NCBI RefSeq assembly: GCF_014647415.1
Contig: NZ_BMPD01000007.1
Coordinates: 84,183-148,182 of the forward strand
Reading direction: 5' to 3'
Length of the DNA stretch: 64,000 bases
DNA from: Haloarcula sebkhae
Lineage (GTDB): Archaea > Halobacteriota > Halobacteria > Halobacteriales > Haloarculaceae
Shown here one piece after another: positions 22,899 to 31,315 of this stretch (position 1 is its first letter; each line of letters opens with the position of its first letter). Both the position numbers and the translations under genes were made by a program. The notes below the pieces were generated by a model that was not told the DNA's origin, made no database searches, and was given only the letters and a program-made list of their open reading frames with translations.

Positions 22899-24117
22899 GG
22901 TAGACGCGCACCCCGGTTGTCGGCGTATTCCTGGCTTGGTGCCCCACCGTTTCAAAGGTGTATGCGCCCAAGAAGACTCCTGGCATCACCTCGTCCAGGT
23001 ATCGTAGGAGCGACACGGGCTCGTCGAACTCCTGCCGTCGATGCACCACGGAACTCGTGTTGACTGCTGTGATCACTTCCTGCGCTGTTATGGTTCCATC
23101 CTCTACAATGAACGCTTTTGTCAAGTCTATGTCCTGCCGATAGCGGGAATCATTCGTGCTGCTGGCCGAGCGTGTCGGAACCCGATCTGGATGTGCGCAC
23201 TCCGGGAGGTAGTCGGGATAAGTCCAGTTTTCGGCCGTGAGCTCTGCTTCCACCTGTCGAGTGAAATCCTCCTGTGGATTGGGGACCTTTGCGAAGAACG
23301 GTGAGAGTGTTGAGCGGGTTGTTTCATCACTAAATGTGGTCCAGACTGCCTGATTGAGGCGGGATAACCGGTCAAGGACATCGTCCTCTGTGCGTCCCCA
23401 GATCGTGTAGGCGGCGTCCTGTTCATCGTCCGCGAGCTTCGGGACGAACCGCTTCTGAAGCCCGAGTGAGCCGGCCACGTCGTGTATCTCCCCTTGGAGC
23501 GGCGGGTATGCTTTGGTAAGATAGCGTGCTGTGACGGCCTGTGTCGTGTGCGCAAAAAACGTGAACGGACAGGTATTCGCGGTCAACTGCAGCACTCCGC
23601 TCAACAATCGCTGGATAACGTCAGCCACTGATTCCGGTTCGTCAAGTACGGTTTCGACACGGTTGTCTACGACTGGCGGTGCTTCGTCGAGTTGCTGCAG
23701 TATGGCGGTCAGTTGCTCGTCCACAGTCTGAACGAAGGAACTGAGTTCTGTTTCCGTCGTTGTGACGGCAACGTAGTCGTCGCCGGTGAGTCCTTCCCGT
23801 TCGGCGTTCACCCACCGATTTGGATCGTTCAGTACGACACCGAGGTACCGTTTGGTGAGCTCCGCCAGGCTCCCGTCTGGGATGTCCCCCTCTTTGGTTA
23901 GTCCGCCGAGGAAGAACGGCCGGATCCGCGGTTCCTCGTCGACGGCATCGCTTAAGGTTGTCTCGGCCGGTTCAGGCGGTGTTAACCGATTACGTAGCTG
24001 GATCAGGGTTCGGGCAGGTTCTGCGACAGGCCGGACTTCTTCATTGGCGAATGCTGTCCAGTTCGCTTGGTCGGCGACCTGTTGACCAATGGCTTCGTAG
24101 CTCATAGCTGGAATCAA
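22891..24117 (-). CDS. paralogous subunit A of unknown operon, 408 aa
   Basis: A soluble, acidic, mostly helical protein beginning MIPAMSYEAIGQQVADQ. It is homologous along most of its length to the next gene upstream. Shared blocks are FFLGGLTKEGD (VFLGGIDPRGD in the partner), VIQRLLSGVLQLTANTCPFT (IVERLYQGVLEFVVNHSYPT), LNQAVWTTFSDETTRSTLSP (TNELIWSYFSDYSTQTFRDA) and PGVFLGAYTFETVG (PLLFLGLNKITYVS). No catalytic motif is visible. It overlaps both neighbours by a few bases (ATGA with the 387-residue gene), implying tight stoichiometry. A heteromeric complex of the two paralogues is the natural inference. Confidence 0.78.
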   Translation of the reverse strand: MIPAMSYEAIGQQVADQANWTAFANEEVRPVAEPARTLIQLRNRLTPPEPAETTLSDAVDEEPRIRPFFLGGLTKEGDIPDGSLAELTKRYLGVVLNDPNRWVNAEREGLTGDDYVAVTTTETELSSFVQTVDEQLTAILQQLDEAPPVVDNRVETVLDEPESVADVIQRLLSGVLQLTANTCPFTFFAHTTQAVTARYLTKAYPPLQGEIHDVAGSLGLQKRFVPKLADDEQDAAYTIWGRTEDDVLDRLSRLNQAVWTTFSDETTRSTLSPFFAKVPNPQEDFTRQVEAELTAENWTYPDYLPECAHPDRVPTRSASSTNDSRYRQDIDLTKAFIVEDGTITAQEVITAVNTSSVVHRRQEFDEPVSLLRYLDEVMPGVFLGAYTFETVGHQARNTPTTGVRVYHA

Positions 24118-25277
24118 TCTCCGATTGATTTGATTTTCAGATAGTCATTAGACACGTACGTGATCTTGTTCAATCCCAAGAAGAGAAGCGGGGCGACCTG
24201 GTCAAGCAGGTCCATGATGCTGTCTTGGCTGTCTTCCACGTCAGACCGGTCGGTTGCAGCTGAGAGCCCGTCGAAGTAAATACTGAATTGACGTCCAATC
24301 CACTGTTTCGGGACGTTCGCGATCCTGTTAGCCACGCGGTCCTCGTAGTCCTCCTTGAGATTAGAGACATTGTTGAAATAGGTTGAGAGGGCGTCGCGGA
24401 ACGTCTGGGTTGAGTAGTCGCTGAAATAACTCCAGATGAGTTCGTTGGTCTTGGCGATCGATCCGCCAAACGACCGTCCTTGGTTGTTCGGATTGTATTC
24501 GGGGAAGCACAGGATTTCGTAGCTGTCGTAGATCTCGGTGTCTGGCTTGATCGGGTTCGGCCAATCCAACGCTGTCAAGCCGAACTGGTCTCGTACCAAC
24601 GGCTGCGTATCGTCGAACTCCGGATATGCTTCTTGAAGGAACCGACGCGGCGTCTGATTCAATGACCACAGATAGAACGTCGGATACGAATGATTCACCA
24701 CGAACTCCAGTACACCTTGATACAGGCGTTCAACGATGTTGCGAACCTCGTCAGGCGATGTAAGCAGAGCGTCGAAGTCAACCTCTGGTTCCTGCCAACC
24801 CTGATACAAGGTCTGTGACGACAGGGCCCGCGTCAACTGATCGTGGACCTCATCGGCGAACTCAATGAACTGAGAGTCCTCCACTTCGACCGTGACCTCT
24901 GTCTGCACCTCAACGCCTTCCGACAATAGCCACGACTGCAGATCACTTACCTGAGCACTGAAGAACGCTTTGTAGAACTTCGCGACACTGTTCCGCCGAT
25001 AGACTTCATCCCCTCTCGGATCGATACCACCGAGAAACACCTGCTGTTCACCTTCAGATAGCGTCTCCAACCGACGGCCGTTGAACTCGTGTTGCAACTG
25101 CCTGTGATACTCCTTCAGCTGCCACGCTGCCTCCCACAACGGGACAACCATCTCCCGGATGTACTCCTCCCAAACCTCCTGCTCCGTGTAGTCGACAAAA
25201 TCATCGACCTGAGCATAGGACCGAGTCCCACTCATTAGCTGATTAAAAATGTATATCGTGTTCTCATAAAAAGCCAA
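24114..25277 (-). CDS. paralogous subunit B of unknown operon, 387 aa
   Basis: Starts MAFYENTIYIFNQLMSGTRS, 23 bases after the stop of the membrane gene; an in-frame ATG at residue 15 is an alternative. It is predicted helical and soluble, with long charged helices in the first half (VWEEYIREMVVPLWEAAW) and the shared blocks listed for subunit A in the second half. Together the two paralogues look like products of an internal duplication that have diverged strongly but kept the block order. No motif of a known defence family is seen. The role may be a sensor or scaffold between the membrane protein and the nuclease-like protein, which is inference from operon position. Confidence 0.78.
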   Translation of the reverse strand: MAFYENTIYIFNQLMSGTRSYAQVDDFVDYTEQEVWEEYIREMVVPLWEAAWQLKEYHRQLQHEFNGRRLETLSEGEQQVFLGGIDPRGDEVYRRNSVAKFYKAFFSAQVSDLQSWLLSEGVEVQTEVTVEVEDSQFIEFADEVHDQLTRALSSQTLYQGWQEPEVDFDALLTSPDEVRNIVERLYQGVLEFVVNHSYPTFYLWSLNQTPRRFLQEAYPEFDDTQPLVRDQFGLTALDWPNPIKPDTEIYDSYEILCFPEYNPNNQGRSFGGSIAKTNELIWSYFSDYSTQTFRDALSTYFNNVSNLKEDYEDRVANRIANVPKQWIGRQFSIYFDGLSAATDRSDVEDSQDSIMDLLDQVAPLLFLGLNKITYVSNDYLKIKSIGD

Positions 25278-25300
25278 TCTCCCCTCCTAATCCGATAACA

Positions 25301-28300
25301 TCAGGATTCCTCAACCGTGATGCTGACTCCGATGTCGTCTGCGACATTGACGGTGAGCCGGTGTTCGATCTGCATCCGGACGCATTGGAGAAGGTCACGT
25401 ATTTCGTCGTCAGATAACTTCTCATACTTCTTGTCTCCCGTAACCTCACGGATGAGGTCACGATCGGCAGCAGTAATCTCGATATCAACGGGAGCGTCCG
25501 ATTCACTTCGTTCAGTGAATTCGGGTTGGGTCGTTGGTTCCGTCAAGAGAAGCATGTCGGGTTCCATCTCCGGTTCGCTGTAAACAGGAACCGTGGGTTG
25601 ATCGTCTGCGTACTGGAATCCGCCGATACAGTGGTCGAATTCAGCATAGTCCGGATCGAACGCGTTGCTATTATGGATGGCACGCCGTGGCCGATATTGT
25701 CCAACAATTAGTGCAACCGGATTTTTTGCGGGACAGAGTTTGGCGACCCGATCCGGTACTGCATCATGTGACGACACAGTCTCTGCTGCAAGATACGAAT
25801 CGCACTCGTCCAGAATGCGATCGATGATCGCGGTAACGTGGGAGGCGATATCGGCATCAAGATGCTGCACGTAGTCTTCGCGCTGGTCTTCAATGAAGGG
25901 GTGCTTCGGATACCATCGTCGGTAGCCCGATGGCGGAATCGCATCAGGATCATCGAGTTCGTCTTGGGTCCACCAGTCGAGATCGATCAACGCTTGGCGA
26001 AGGGTGAAGCTCTCGACAAACTGAGAGACGTAGCTGTCTTTGTAGTTTTCGACCTTTTCCGGATCAAGGTCTGCTTCGATGATCCGGTCTTCCTCGCGTC
26101 GTTCTAAGACCTCTTGTATCTGTGTATCCAAGCTGCGAAGCAATTCTTTGCGCTCCTTAAACTGGTCAAGTTGCTCGTCTGCGACCGGGAGCCGCTTGAA
26201 CACGTCTTCGTCAAGTTCGTCTAACGTTTCCTGGAATCCGGGGTAGGCCTGCTTGGTTACATCGATTTCGGTCAAGGGGTTGTCATCGGGATCGATGTCA
26301 TCGTCAGGGTAGTCGTCGGGATCCAAGAGTAGGAGACAGAGCACACAGTAGAACTCTTTGAGCCATGTATGGGTGGCTGGAAGACTCGTCTGGACGCCTT
26401 CAAAGACATCCGAATCCTCGGATTCCCATTTGAGCAAGCTCACGATCTGGGGATTTTGACGGAGTCGGAAGTAGATTTCAGAGAGCTTGGTGATCGAGGT
26501 CAGACCATCACTGATCGATTCTTCGAACATATCGGCGAAGGCTTCCTCGGGTAACTCACCCTGTTTGAATGCGAGGAAGGCACGTGCAGCCGCGATGAAC
26601 TGCATATGTTCAAATTCTTCTTGGAAAAGGTCGATGACCTGTTCCTTCTCCTTAGCACCATCTAACCGGGTTTGCAGCCGATCGCGTTCCTCGTCATCTT
26701 CCGTGTTTTCAATTTGGTATTGGAGTTCGTAGGTCGTAGGTGAGTTCCGCCTTGGATCCGCTAAGATAAACTCGTCCTCGCCCAGCGACCAGACATTATT
26801 GAAGCTCTTCGCATCACCAAGGTCGATGGAATGACGGAACACGTCTTCTAGCACTTGGTACCAGCTTTGGATGTTCGCGGCAACTTCGTTGACTTCATCT
26901 TCCGTCTCAGCTCTGCCAAGTTCAGCTGTCAACCGGGTCTGAAGGTTTTCGATCGAGACGAGGAATCCGTGTACGAGGTCATCTGTATTGCTCCTCGTCT
27001 GCGACGCCAAGATCTTGTAGTAGTTCGTGTAGAGTCCGAGGAATTTGTCGAACAGGGCTTTGTCTCCCTGGATATGGTACCGCAGACAGATATGGAACGT
27101 CTGTGCTCGTATTGTGTTAATCAGTTCTGCATTTCCTGTATCGGCTGCTGCATCGAAGATGTGATAGAATTCTCGATGGATGCGGTCGATGAGATCGGTT
27201 GAGGTGCTTGAGGAAGCGATCGGGGAACGCGTGACGTACTGCAGAATGTCGGTGTAGAACTCCATGTGGCGGCGTAACCCCGAGGAATTCAGGTTGTCTA
27301 TCGCTTGCTTGCAGGAATCATTGATGTAATCCAGATTACGGTCGATCTGGTCCACACCTGTATCGAAGGGATGTGAGTCACTGCAGGTTATGGCCTGTCC
27401 AAGCATCTCACCAACGCGGCGAGGAACATCGATAGTTGCGCCGTTACGGGTGTTGGCCGATAGCACCGGTGCCCCAGCGACTAACTTCTGTCCCAGTTCT
27501 ACGTTGAGCAAGAGCTGGATATCTTCGGGGTCAGTACCTTCGTCAAGTGAGGCTTCTATCTCGTTGAACGTCTGTGCCAGCGTCGATAGGTCCACATCTG
27601 CGATGTGACCGACGGTGTCGATCTCATCAGCGGTGTAGAGATCAGTTCGCTGGCTTACCGAATGGGAGTCGCTCTGTAACCTGGCATAGTCGGGAAGTGT
27701 TTCTCTGAGAATATTGTTTGCAATGCGTTGATGGGTATCTGTATCCACTTTTCGATCGATACCTCGCTCAATTTCCTGTTGCATGAACTCATCTTTTGGG
27801 TCGTGGAAGATGAGCCGTGCAACCCGGTAGTAGACATAGCCGATGCTGGTGATGGTTCCGACGAAGAGGAGGAAGATCACGTCAGTCGCAAAGGCAGTGG
27901 TCGTCTCCTGGGAGAGCTGAAAGTAGGCATATGCCATGATACCGCCGGTGAACAGGGAGAAGTAGATGACTGGCATAGCGCGTGCAGCTGCTAAGAAGTC
28001 CTGCATAACGCCTTCTTGGTACTGGCTTCGGTAGATCTGGTCCAGAAGGAAGATGAGGACGATGAAGCTGAGGCTGGTGATCGTGAGTTGGGCTTGCCAT
28101 GTGGTCTGCAGCTTGTTGAAGCTGCCAGCGGTCAAGGGCGCGAGGATGTGTGCAAGAGAGGCTGCGATAAGGAGTCCGGCGGGGATGACCCAGAGGAAGC
28201 TCCAGTGAGTGAGCCAAGATTTTCGTTCCGGAAGAAGCTCCTTGAGTAACCACCGCCACCCTTTCTGTTGTTGACGTCGGGAGAGCGTCTTCATACGAAG

Positions 28301-28450
28301 CGAATTCCACGGAAAACGCAGCCAGGGAGCACGGTCAATTACTGCTCGCAACAGTGGCCAAATTACAAAATAGACAAGAAGTCCGGCTGCAGCCAGCAGA
28401 ACTACAACAGCACCGACATCGGAAAGAGGTGGAAATGACAGATCAAACAT
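25301..28450 (-). CDS. large membrane protein, first gene of unknown operon
   Basis: A protein of 1049 residues from the ATG at 28450, chosen because it lies about 38 bases after a TATA box. Five hydrophobic helices lie in the first 210 residues (about 12-34, 84-102, 122-140, 161-179 and 188-208). The remaining 840 residues are cytosolic, acidic and almost wholly helical, with repeats of VHGFLVSIENLQTRL-like and FADMFEESISDGL-like helices, a DPDDYPDDDIDPDDN acidic loop (about 730) and a C-terminal VTGDKKYEKLSDDEIRDLL segment. No enzyme motif is visible. The plan (membrane anchor plus giant helical solenoid) fits a membrane-located sensor or abortive-infection effector. It opens the operon with the two paralogues and the nuclease-like protein. 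Confidence 0.8.
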   Translation of the reverse strand: MFDLSFPPLSDVGAVVVLLAAAGLLVYFVIWPLLRAVIDRAPWLRFPWNSLRMKTLSRRQQQKGWRWLLKELLPERKSWLTHWSFLWVIPAGLLIAASLAHILAPLTAGSFNKLQTTWQAQLTITSLSFIVLIFLLDQIYRSQYQEGVMQDFLAAARAMPVIYFSLFTGGIMAYAYFQLSQETTTAFATDVIFLLFVGTITSIGYVYYRVARLIFHDPKDEFMQQEIERGIDRKVDTDTHQRIANNILRETLPDYARLQSDSHSVSQRTDLYTADEIDTVGHIADVDLSTLAQTFNEIEASLDEGTDPEDIQLLLNVELGQKLVAGAPVLSANTRNGATIDVPRRVGEMLGQAITCSDSHPFDTGVDQIDRNLDYINDSCKQAIDNLNSSGLRRHMEFYTDILQYVTRSPIASSSTSTDLIDRIHREFYHIFDAAADTGNAELINTIRAQTFHICLRYHIQGDKALFDKFLGLYTNYYKILASQTRSNTDDLVHGFLVSIENLQTRLTAELGRAETEDEVNEVAANIQSWYQVLEDVFRHSIDLGDAKSFNNVWSLGEDEFILADPRRNSPTTYELQYQIENTEDDEERDRLQTRLDGAKEKEQVIDLFQEEFEHMQFIAAARAFLAFKQGELPEEAFADMFEESISDGLTSITKLSEIYFRLRQNPQIVSLLKWESEDSDVFEGVQTSLPATHTWLKEFYCVLCLLLLDPDDYPDDDIDPDDNPLTEIDVTKQAYPGFQETLDELDEDVFKRLPVADEQLDQFKERKELLRSLDTQIQEVLERREEDRIIEADLDPEKVENYKDSYVSQFVESFTLRQALIDLDWWTQDELDDPDAIPPSGYRRWYPKHPFIEDQREDYVQHLDADIASHVTAIIDRILDECDSYLAAETVSSHDAVPDRVAKLCPAKNPVALIVGQYRPRRAIHNSNAFDPDYAEFDHCIGGFQYADDQPTVPVYSEPEMEPDMLLLTEPTTQPEFTERSESDAPVDIEITAADRDLIREVTGDKKYEKLSDDEIRDLLQCVRMQIEHRLTVNVADDIGVSITVEES

Positions 28451-28485
28451 CAAGAGTTCAACTACCATCTGCTTATGCGAGGTAC

Positions 28486-28494
28486 ATAAATTAT
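28486..28494 (-). promoter_or_regulatory. TATA-like box of four-gene operon
   Basis: TAATTTATG on the minus strand, the only good TATA candidate upstream of the membrane gene. It places the transcription start near 28461 and favours the ATG at 28450 over that at 28468. Confidence 0.4.
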
Positions 28495-28578
28495 CAGGCG
28501 CGGGTGGGATACTCACTTTTTATTAGATTCAATAGAAAGGTGCTATGATTACCTCGCTTAGAGAGGATGGACGACAGT

Positions 28579-29508
28579 TCACCGCGTATCGAGTCGGAGC
28601 GGGGACGCTCGTTCCCAAAGGTGGTGGTGTTCGGCACAGACTGTCACGAGGTTCTCCAACCGATTTGCCCGTTCAAAATCGACCTCGTTTTCATCCACCC
28701 CGAAGGCGCTCAGCGGGCGGATGTGATGTACATGAAGTCCTCTCTTGAACGCCTCCCGGTGATCTTCCTGGGTCCACTCACAGCCTGGTGTTTGACAGGT
28801 GTAATCGTCGCGTTCCAGTGCTTTCTGTCGCTGCTCGTCCCAGTTGTCCCCGTACTCGCGCCACTCGTGGCCTGGTTGCTCCTTCCAGTTGTGATGGTCC
28901 GGTCCTACAGGTCGGCCGACTGGTTCGTAGCCGGCGGCGCGTACAGCTGCCTGCCAGCCATTCCACCGTCTGATGTAGGGTTTGTGCGAGAACTCGCCGC
29001 GGGCACGCATTTCCTTCGCGGTTGGGACTTTGCCAAGTTCCTCCGTGAGTCGGCGAAGCTCCTCGAGGAGCTCGCTGTTGGGGATCTCGATTCGTTGATG
29101 TGGGTCATACCCTGCCGCTCTCAGAGCATCGTTCCAGCTCCCGAATCGGTTCTGTGCGAGTGTTACCGAATACTCGCCCCGTTCCTGCATCTGGGCCGCG
29201 GTCGGTGGCTTGCCTAACTCAGTCGCTAGTCGAGTAATCTCATCGAGGATCTGGTCTGGCGGAACGCGATATTCCTGTACTGGTTCAAACCCGGCTTCAC
29301 GGAGGGCCGCAGTCCACGATCCGAAATGATTCTGGTACGTCCCAGGCGAGTACTCTCCTTGTGTTCTCATTTCCGCTGCTGACGGTGTTCGGTCAAATTT
29401 TTCGGCGAGTCGAGTGATCTCCTGTAAGAGTGATTCGTCTGGGAGCCGTTCTGTATAGCCGTCTCGATACCCATCAGCAGGGAACGAGGAGGTATCATCA
29501 CCGGGCAT
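28579..29508 (-). CDS. HNH endonuclease with three homing-endonuclease-associated repeats
   Basis: A 309-residue protein starting at MPGDDTSSFPADGYRDG, 21 bases after a leader hairpin. Three tandem DNA-binding repeats of about 55-60 residues follow, each of the form LLxEIxRLxxExxxxPxxxxM and ending FGSWxxALRxAGxxP. The three cores are FDRTPSAAEMRTQGEYS, LGKPPTAAQMQERGEYS and LGKVPTAKEMRARGEFS. The C-terminal 90 residues are an HNH nuclease: LERDDYTCQTPGCEW, GLHVHHIRPLSAFG, then RLENLVTVCAEHHHLWE. Each repeat should read part of an extended target. Homing or restriction-like roles are both possible; no intron or intein is visible here. Confidence 0.87.
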   Translation of the reverse strand: MPGDDTSSFPADGYRDGYTERLPDESLLQEITRLAEKFDRTPSAAEMRTQGEYSPGTYQNHFGSWTAALREAGFEPVQEYRVPPDQILDEITRLATELGKPPTAAQMQERGEYSVTLAQNRFGSWNDALRAAGYDPHQRIEIPNSELLEELRRLTEELGKVPTAKEMRARGEFSHKPYIRRWNGWQAAVRAAGYEPVGRPVGPDHHNWKEQPGHEWREYGDNWDEQRQKALERDDYTCQTPGCEWTQEDHREAFKRGLHVHHIRPLSAFGVDENEVDFERANRLENLVTVCAEHHHLWERASPLRLDTR

Positions 29509-29529
29509 AGCTGAGGGTGGTGTCGGGAA

Positions 29530-29553
29530 CGCGCCTGCACCCATCTTGGCGCG
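29530..29553 (-). promoter_or_regulatory. leader hairpin, copy 10 (CGCGCC stem)
   Basis: CGTTT, then a 6-bp CGCGCC/GGCGCG stem around an interior containing the loop consensus AGATGGGTG plus three extra bases, 21 bases before the ATG at 29508. Confidence 0.55.
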
Positions 29554-29708
29554 AAACGACACGCTAATTCGCGCACCAATTCCCCCGAATTCACTGATAA
29601 ATGTTGGACCCGTACCCACGGTCGTGGCTGCGCGCGCAGCGACCGCAGGGAGCGAGCACGGAGCGGTGGGTGGGGCGGTGGGGCCTGGGTCGGTCCGGCA
29701 CTCACCAG

Positions 29709-29730
29709 AAAAAGAAGGGGCATCGCCCCT
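29709..29730 (-). terminator. hairpin plus U-tract after RPA-like gene
   Basis: AGGGGC-GAT-GCCCCT followed by TTCTTTTTC on the minus strand, overlapping the stop codon of the RPA-like gene. It is the classic stem and U-run order. Confidence 0.55.
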
Positions 29731-30589
29731 ACTCTTCCCACCAGCGGCGGTCGCGCTCTGGGAAGACGATCATACTGTCGTAGGTGACTGCGAGGGAGCA
29801 CCGGCCCTGGTACCAGTTCTTTTTGAGATGCCGCATCCGCACCCGTTCTCCTTCTTGGACGAAGGCGGGCTCGCTGGCCTTCCAAGATGTCCACTTGATT
29901 TTCCCGGTGTCATCGGCTATCAAGCCGACCTGAGCTATGCTTGGATCCGAGGGAGCCCACAGCTCGATCACGGTTCCCTCAATGCTCACCTCATCCGTCT
30001 GCACGTCTGGGACGTCCTCGATCGGGCAGATCGCGCCGGGGGCCGCCTTGAGCGCGTCCATCGCGTCGAACACTGCTTCGGTGATGTCCTGCCCCCTGGC
30101 AACCCGCTTTGCGAGCGCCCGCGAGACGGCCGCCCGACTGTGACCGGTGCGAAGCCGCTGTGCCATCCGGTCTGCTTCTTGGTTCACCTTCGCCAGCTCC
30201 ATCCGGGAGAGGCGCTCCCGCGGATCCGTCCGCTCCGGAGTGCGCTCCTCCCGCTTGCGCTGCCGCCGTTCGGTGACGACCTCGCGAGTTCGCTTCGCCC
30301 GGCCCTCCTGGGTGCCGAGTTCCGCCTGGGCGCTGATGTGCTCCAGTTCGGCCTCCCGGGCGCGAATCTTCTCTTCCTGCGCGAGGGGCAGGTGCGAGAA
30401 GTCCTGGACGATGCCGTCTGGGTGGTTGGAATCCACCTTCGCCTGCTTTTCCTGCTGGACCGTCGCCCGGAACTCCGGGGTGTCGTCGGCCACCTCGAAG
30501 CCCTCCTCGTCGACGCCGGCGTCTTCGGTTCGTTCGAATGCCTGTTCATCCACCGTAACGACCTTGCGACTCGAGTTGTTACTAGACAT
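29729..30589 (-). CDS. RPA-like single-stranded DNA-binding protein
   Basis: A 286-residue soluble protein starting at MSSNNSSRKVVTVDEQ; upstream in-frame sequence is arginine/alanine-rich non-coding shadow. The N-terminal 170 residues are charged helices (REAELEHISAQAELGTQEG and similar). Residues about 185-275 are an OB fold: VSIEGTVIELWAPSDPSIAQ, VGLIADDTGKIKWTSWKASE and VRMRHLKKNWYQGRCSLAV. The haloarchaeal RPA/SSB relatives with this fold bind ssDNA in replication and repair. A plasmid-borne copy would protect DNA during conjugation or replication. It has no zinc finger. It lies behind a very GC-rich leader with strong palindromes. Confidence 0.82.
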   Translation of the reverse strand: MSSNNSSRKVVTVDEQAFERTEDAGVDEEGFEVADDTPEFRATVQQEKQAKVDSNHPDGIVQDFSHLPLAQEEKIRAREAELEHISAQAELGTQEGRAKRTREVVTERRQRKREERTPERTDPRERLSRMELAKVNQEADRMAQRLRTGHSRAAVSRALAKRVARGQDITEAVFDAMDALKAAPGAICPIEDVPDVQTDEVSIEGTVIELWAPSDPSIAQVGLIADDTGKIKWTSWKASEPAFVQEGERVRMRHLKKNWYQGRCSLAVTYDSMIVFPERDRRWWEE

Positions 30590-30627
30590 TGGAGTCTCAG
30601 TGCTCCGAAGGCGCTCGCGCGCCGCCA

Positions 30628-30650
30628 CCGCGATGTCCCAAGCATCGCGG
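30628..30650 (-). promoter_or_regulatory. hairpin before RPA-like gene, possible distant leader relative
   Basis: An 8-bp CCGCGATG/CATCGCGG stem with loop CTTGGGA, 38 bases before the ATG. It shares position and a TGGG loop core with the leader family but is preceded by AAAAAC rather than GTTTTT, so membership is uncertain. Confidence 0.4.
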
Positions 30651-30685
30651 TTTTTCGACGATGTCGACGTCCGATAGCACCGACT

Positions 30686-30741
30686 GCGCGCTCTCGCTCG
30701 CGCCTTCGCGAGCGCCCTACCGGGCGCGAGCGAGAGCGCGC
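30686..30741. repeat. 19-bp perfect inverted repeat
   Basis: GCGCGCTCTCGCTCGCGCC at 30686-30704 and its exact reverse complement at 30723-30741, separated by 18 bases that are themselves partly self-complementary. It lies upstream of the RPA-like gene. Confidence 0.85.
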
Positions 30742-31003
30742 CCGAGTGCGGCGACCCCAACCAGCACCGCGCGCCGACCCGCCCGGAGCGAGCGGCCAGC
30801 GGGATATGCCCGTTCGTGTCCGGCCCGATGTGCGGGTCCGTGTCCAGGGCGACTGTCGCCGAGAACGCGCGCCGCGGTGTAGCGCGCGACAGCGCAGGCG
30901 GCACAAAGCGCTGGAACGCGAAAGCCCGCAAGGGGCGCAACCGACGGGGATACCCGCTGGCGTCGAGGGCACATACACTTTAGCCCGGACCGGGCGCGAG
31001 CGG

Positions 31004-31058
31004 TGCGGAGAGCGCCCGCACGCCCGGAATGGTCGGTCGCGAGCGACGCGGAGGGCGG
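31004..31058. repeat. 55-bp direct repeat, copy 1
   Basis: Identical over 55 bases to 34497-34551 (begins TGCGGAGAGCGCCCGCACGC), with a further 20 or so similar bases after it. The two copies bracket the TnpB variant, its small partner and the Mrr-like gene. Confidence 0.85.
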
Positions 31059-31315
31059 AACGCGGCGAGCGGTGCGAGCCGTTGAGTACCACACCAGCCA
31101 GCCGAGGAACCTACTGCTGGCTGAATACGCCGCCGCTGAGTCGTTCGGTCAGCTGCGAATACAGGCGGCTACACAACGCCCAAGAAGAGCAGTACTGAAA
31201 ACGCAATCAGCTTGAAAAGCGAGCGACCAGCGGATCGACATCCACTCCGGAACCCCGGAGCGTCCGCTCGCTGGTGTCACGGTGACACCACGGCGGCACC
31301 TTGCGGGTCTATGCG

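Larger units (their letters stand above)
30651..31315. other. very GC-rich non-coding region
   Basis: About 660 bases with no credible gene. It is dominated by GCGCGAGCGAGAG-type sequence and contains a 19-bp perfect palindrome (30686-30741) and one copy of a 55-bp repeat (31004-31058). Open frames here are arginine/alanine-rich shadows. Confidence 0.6.

Noticed and set aside
29546-31198. 550-codon plus-strand open frame
   Set aside because: Antisense to the RPA-like gene and to GC-rich non-coding sequence; arginine/proline-rich composition without any domain.
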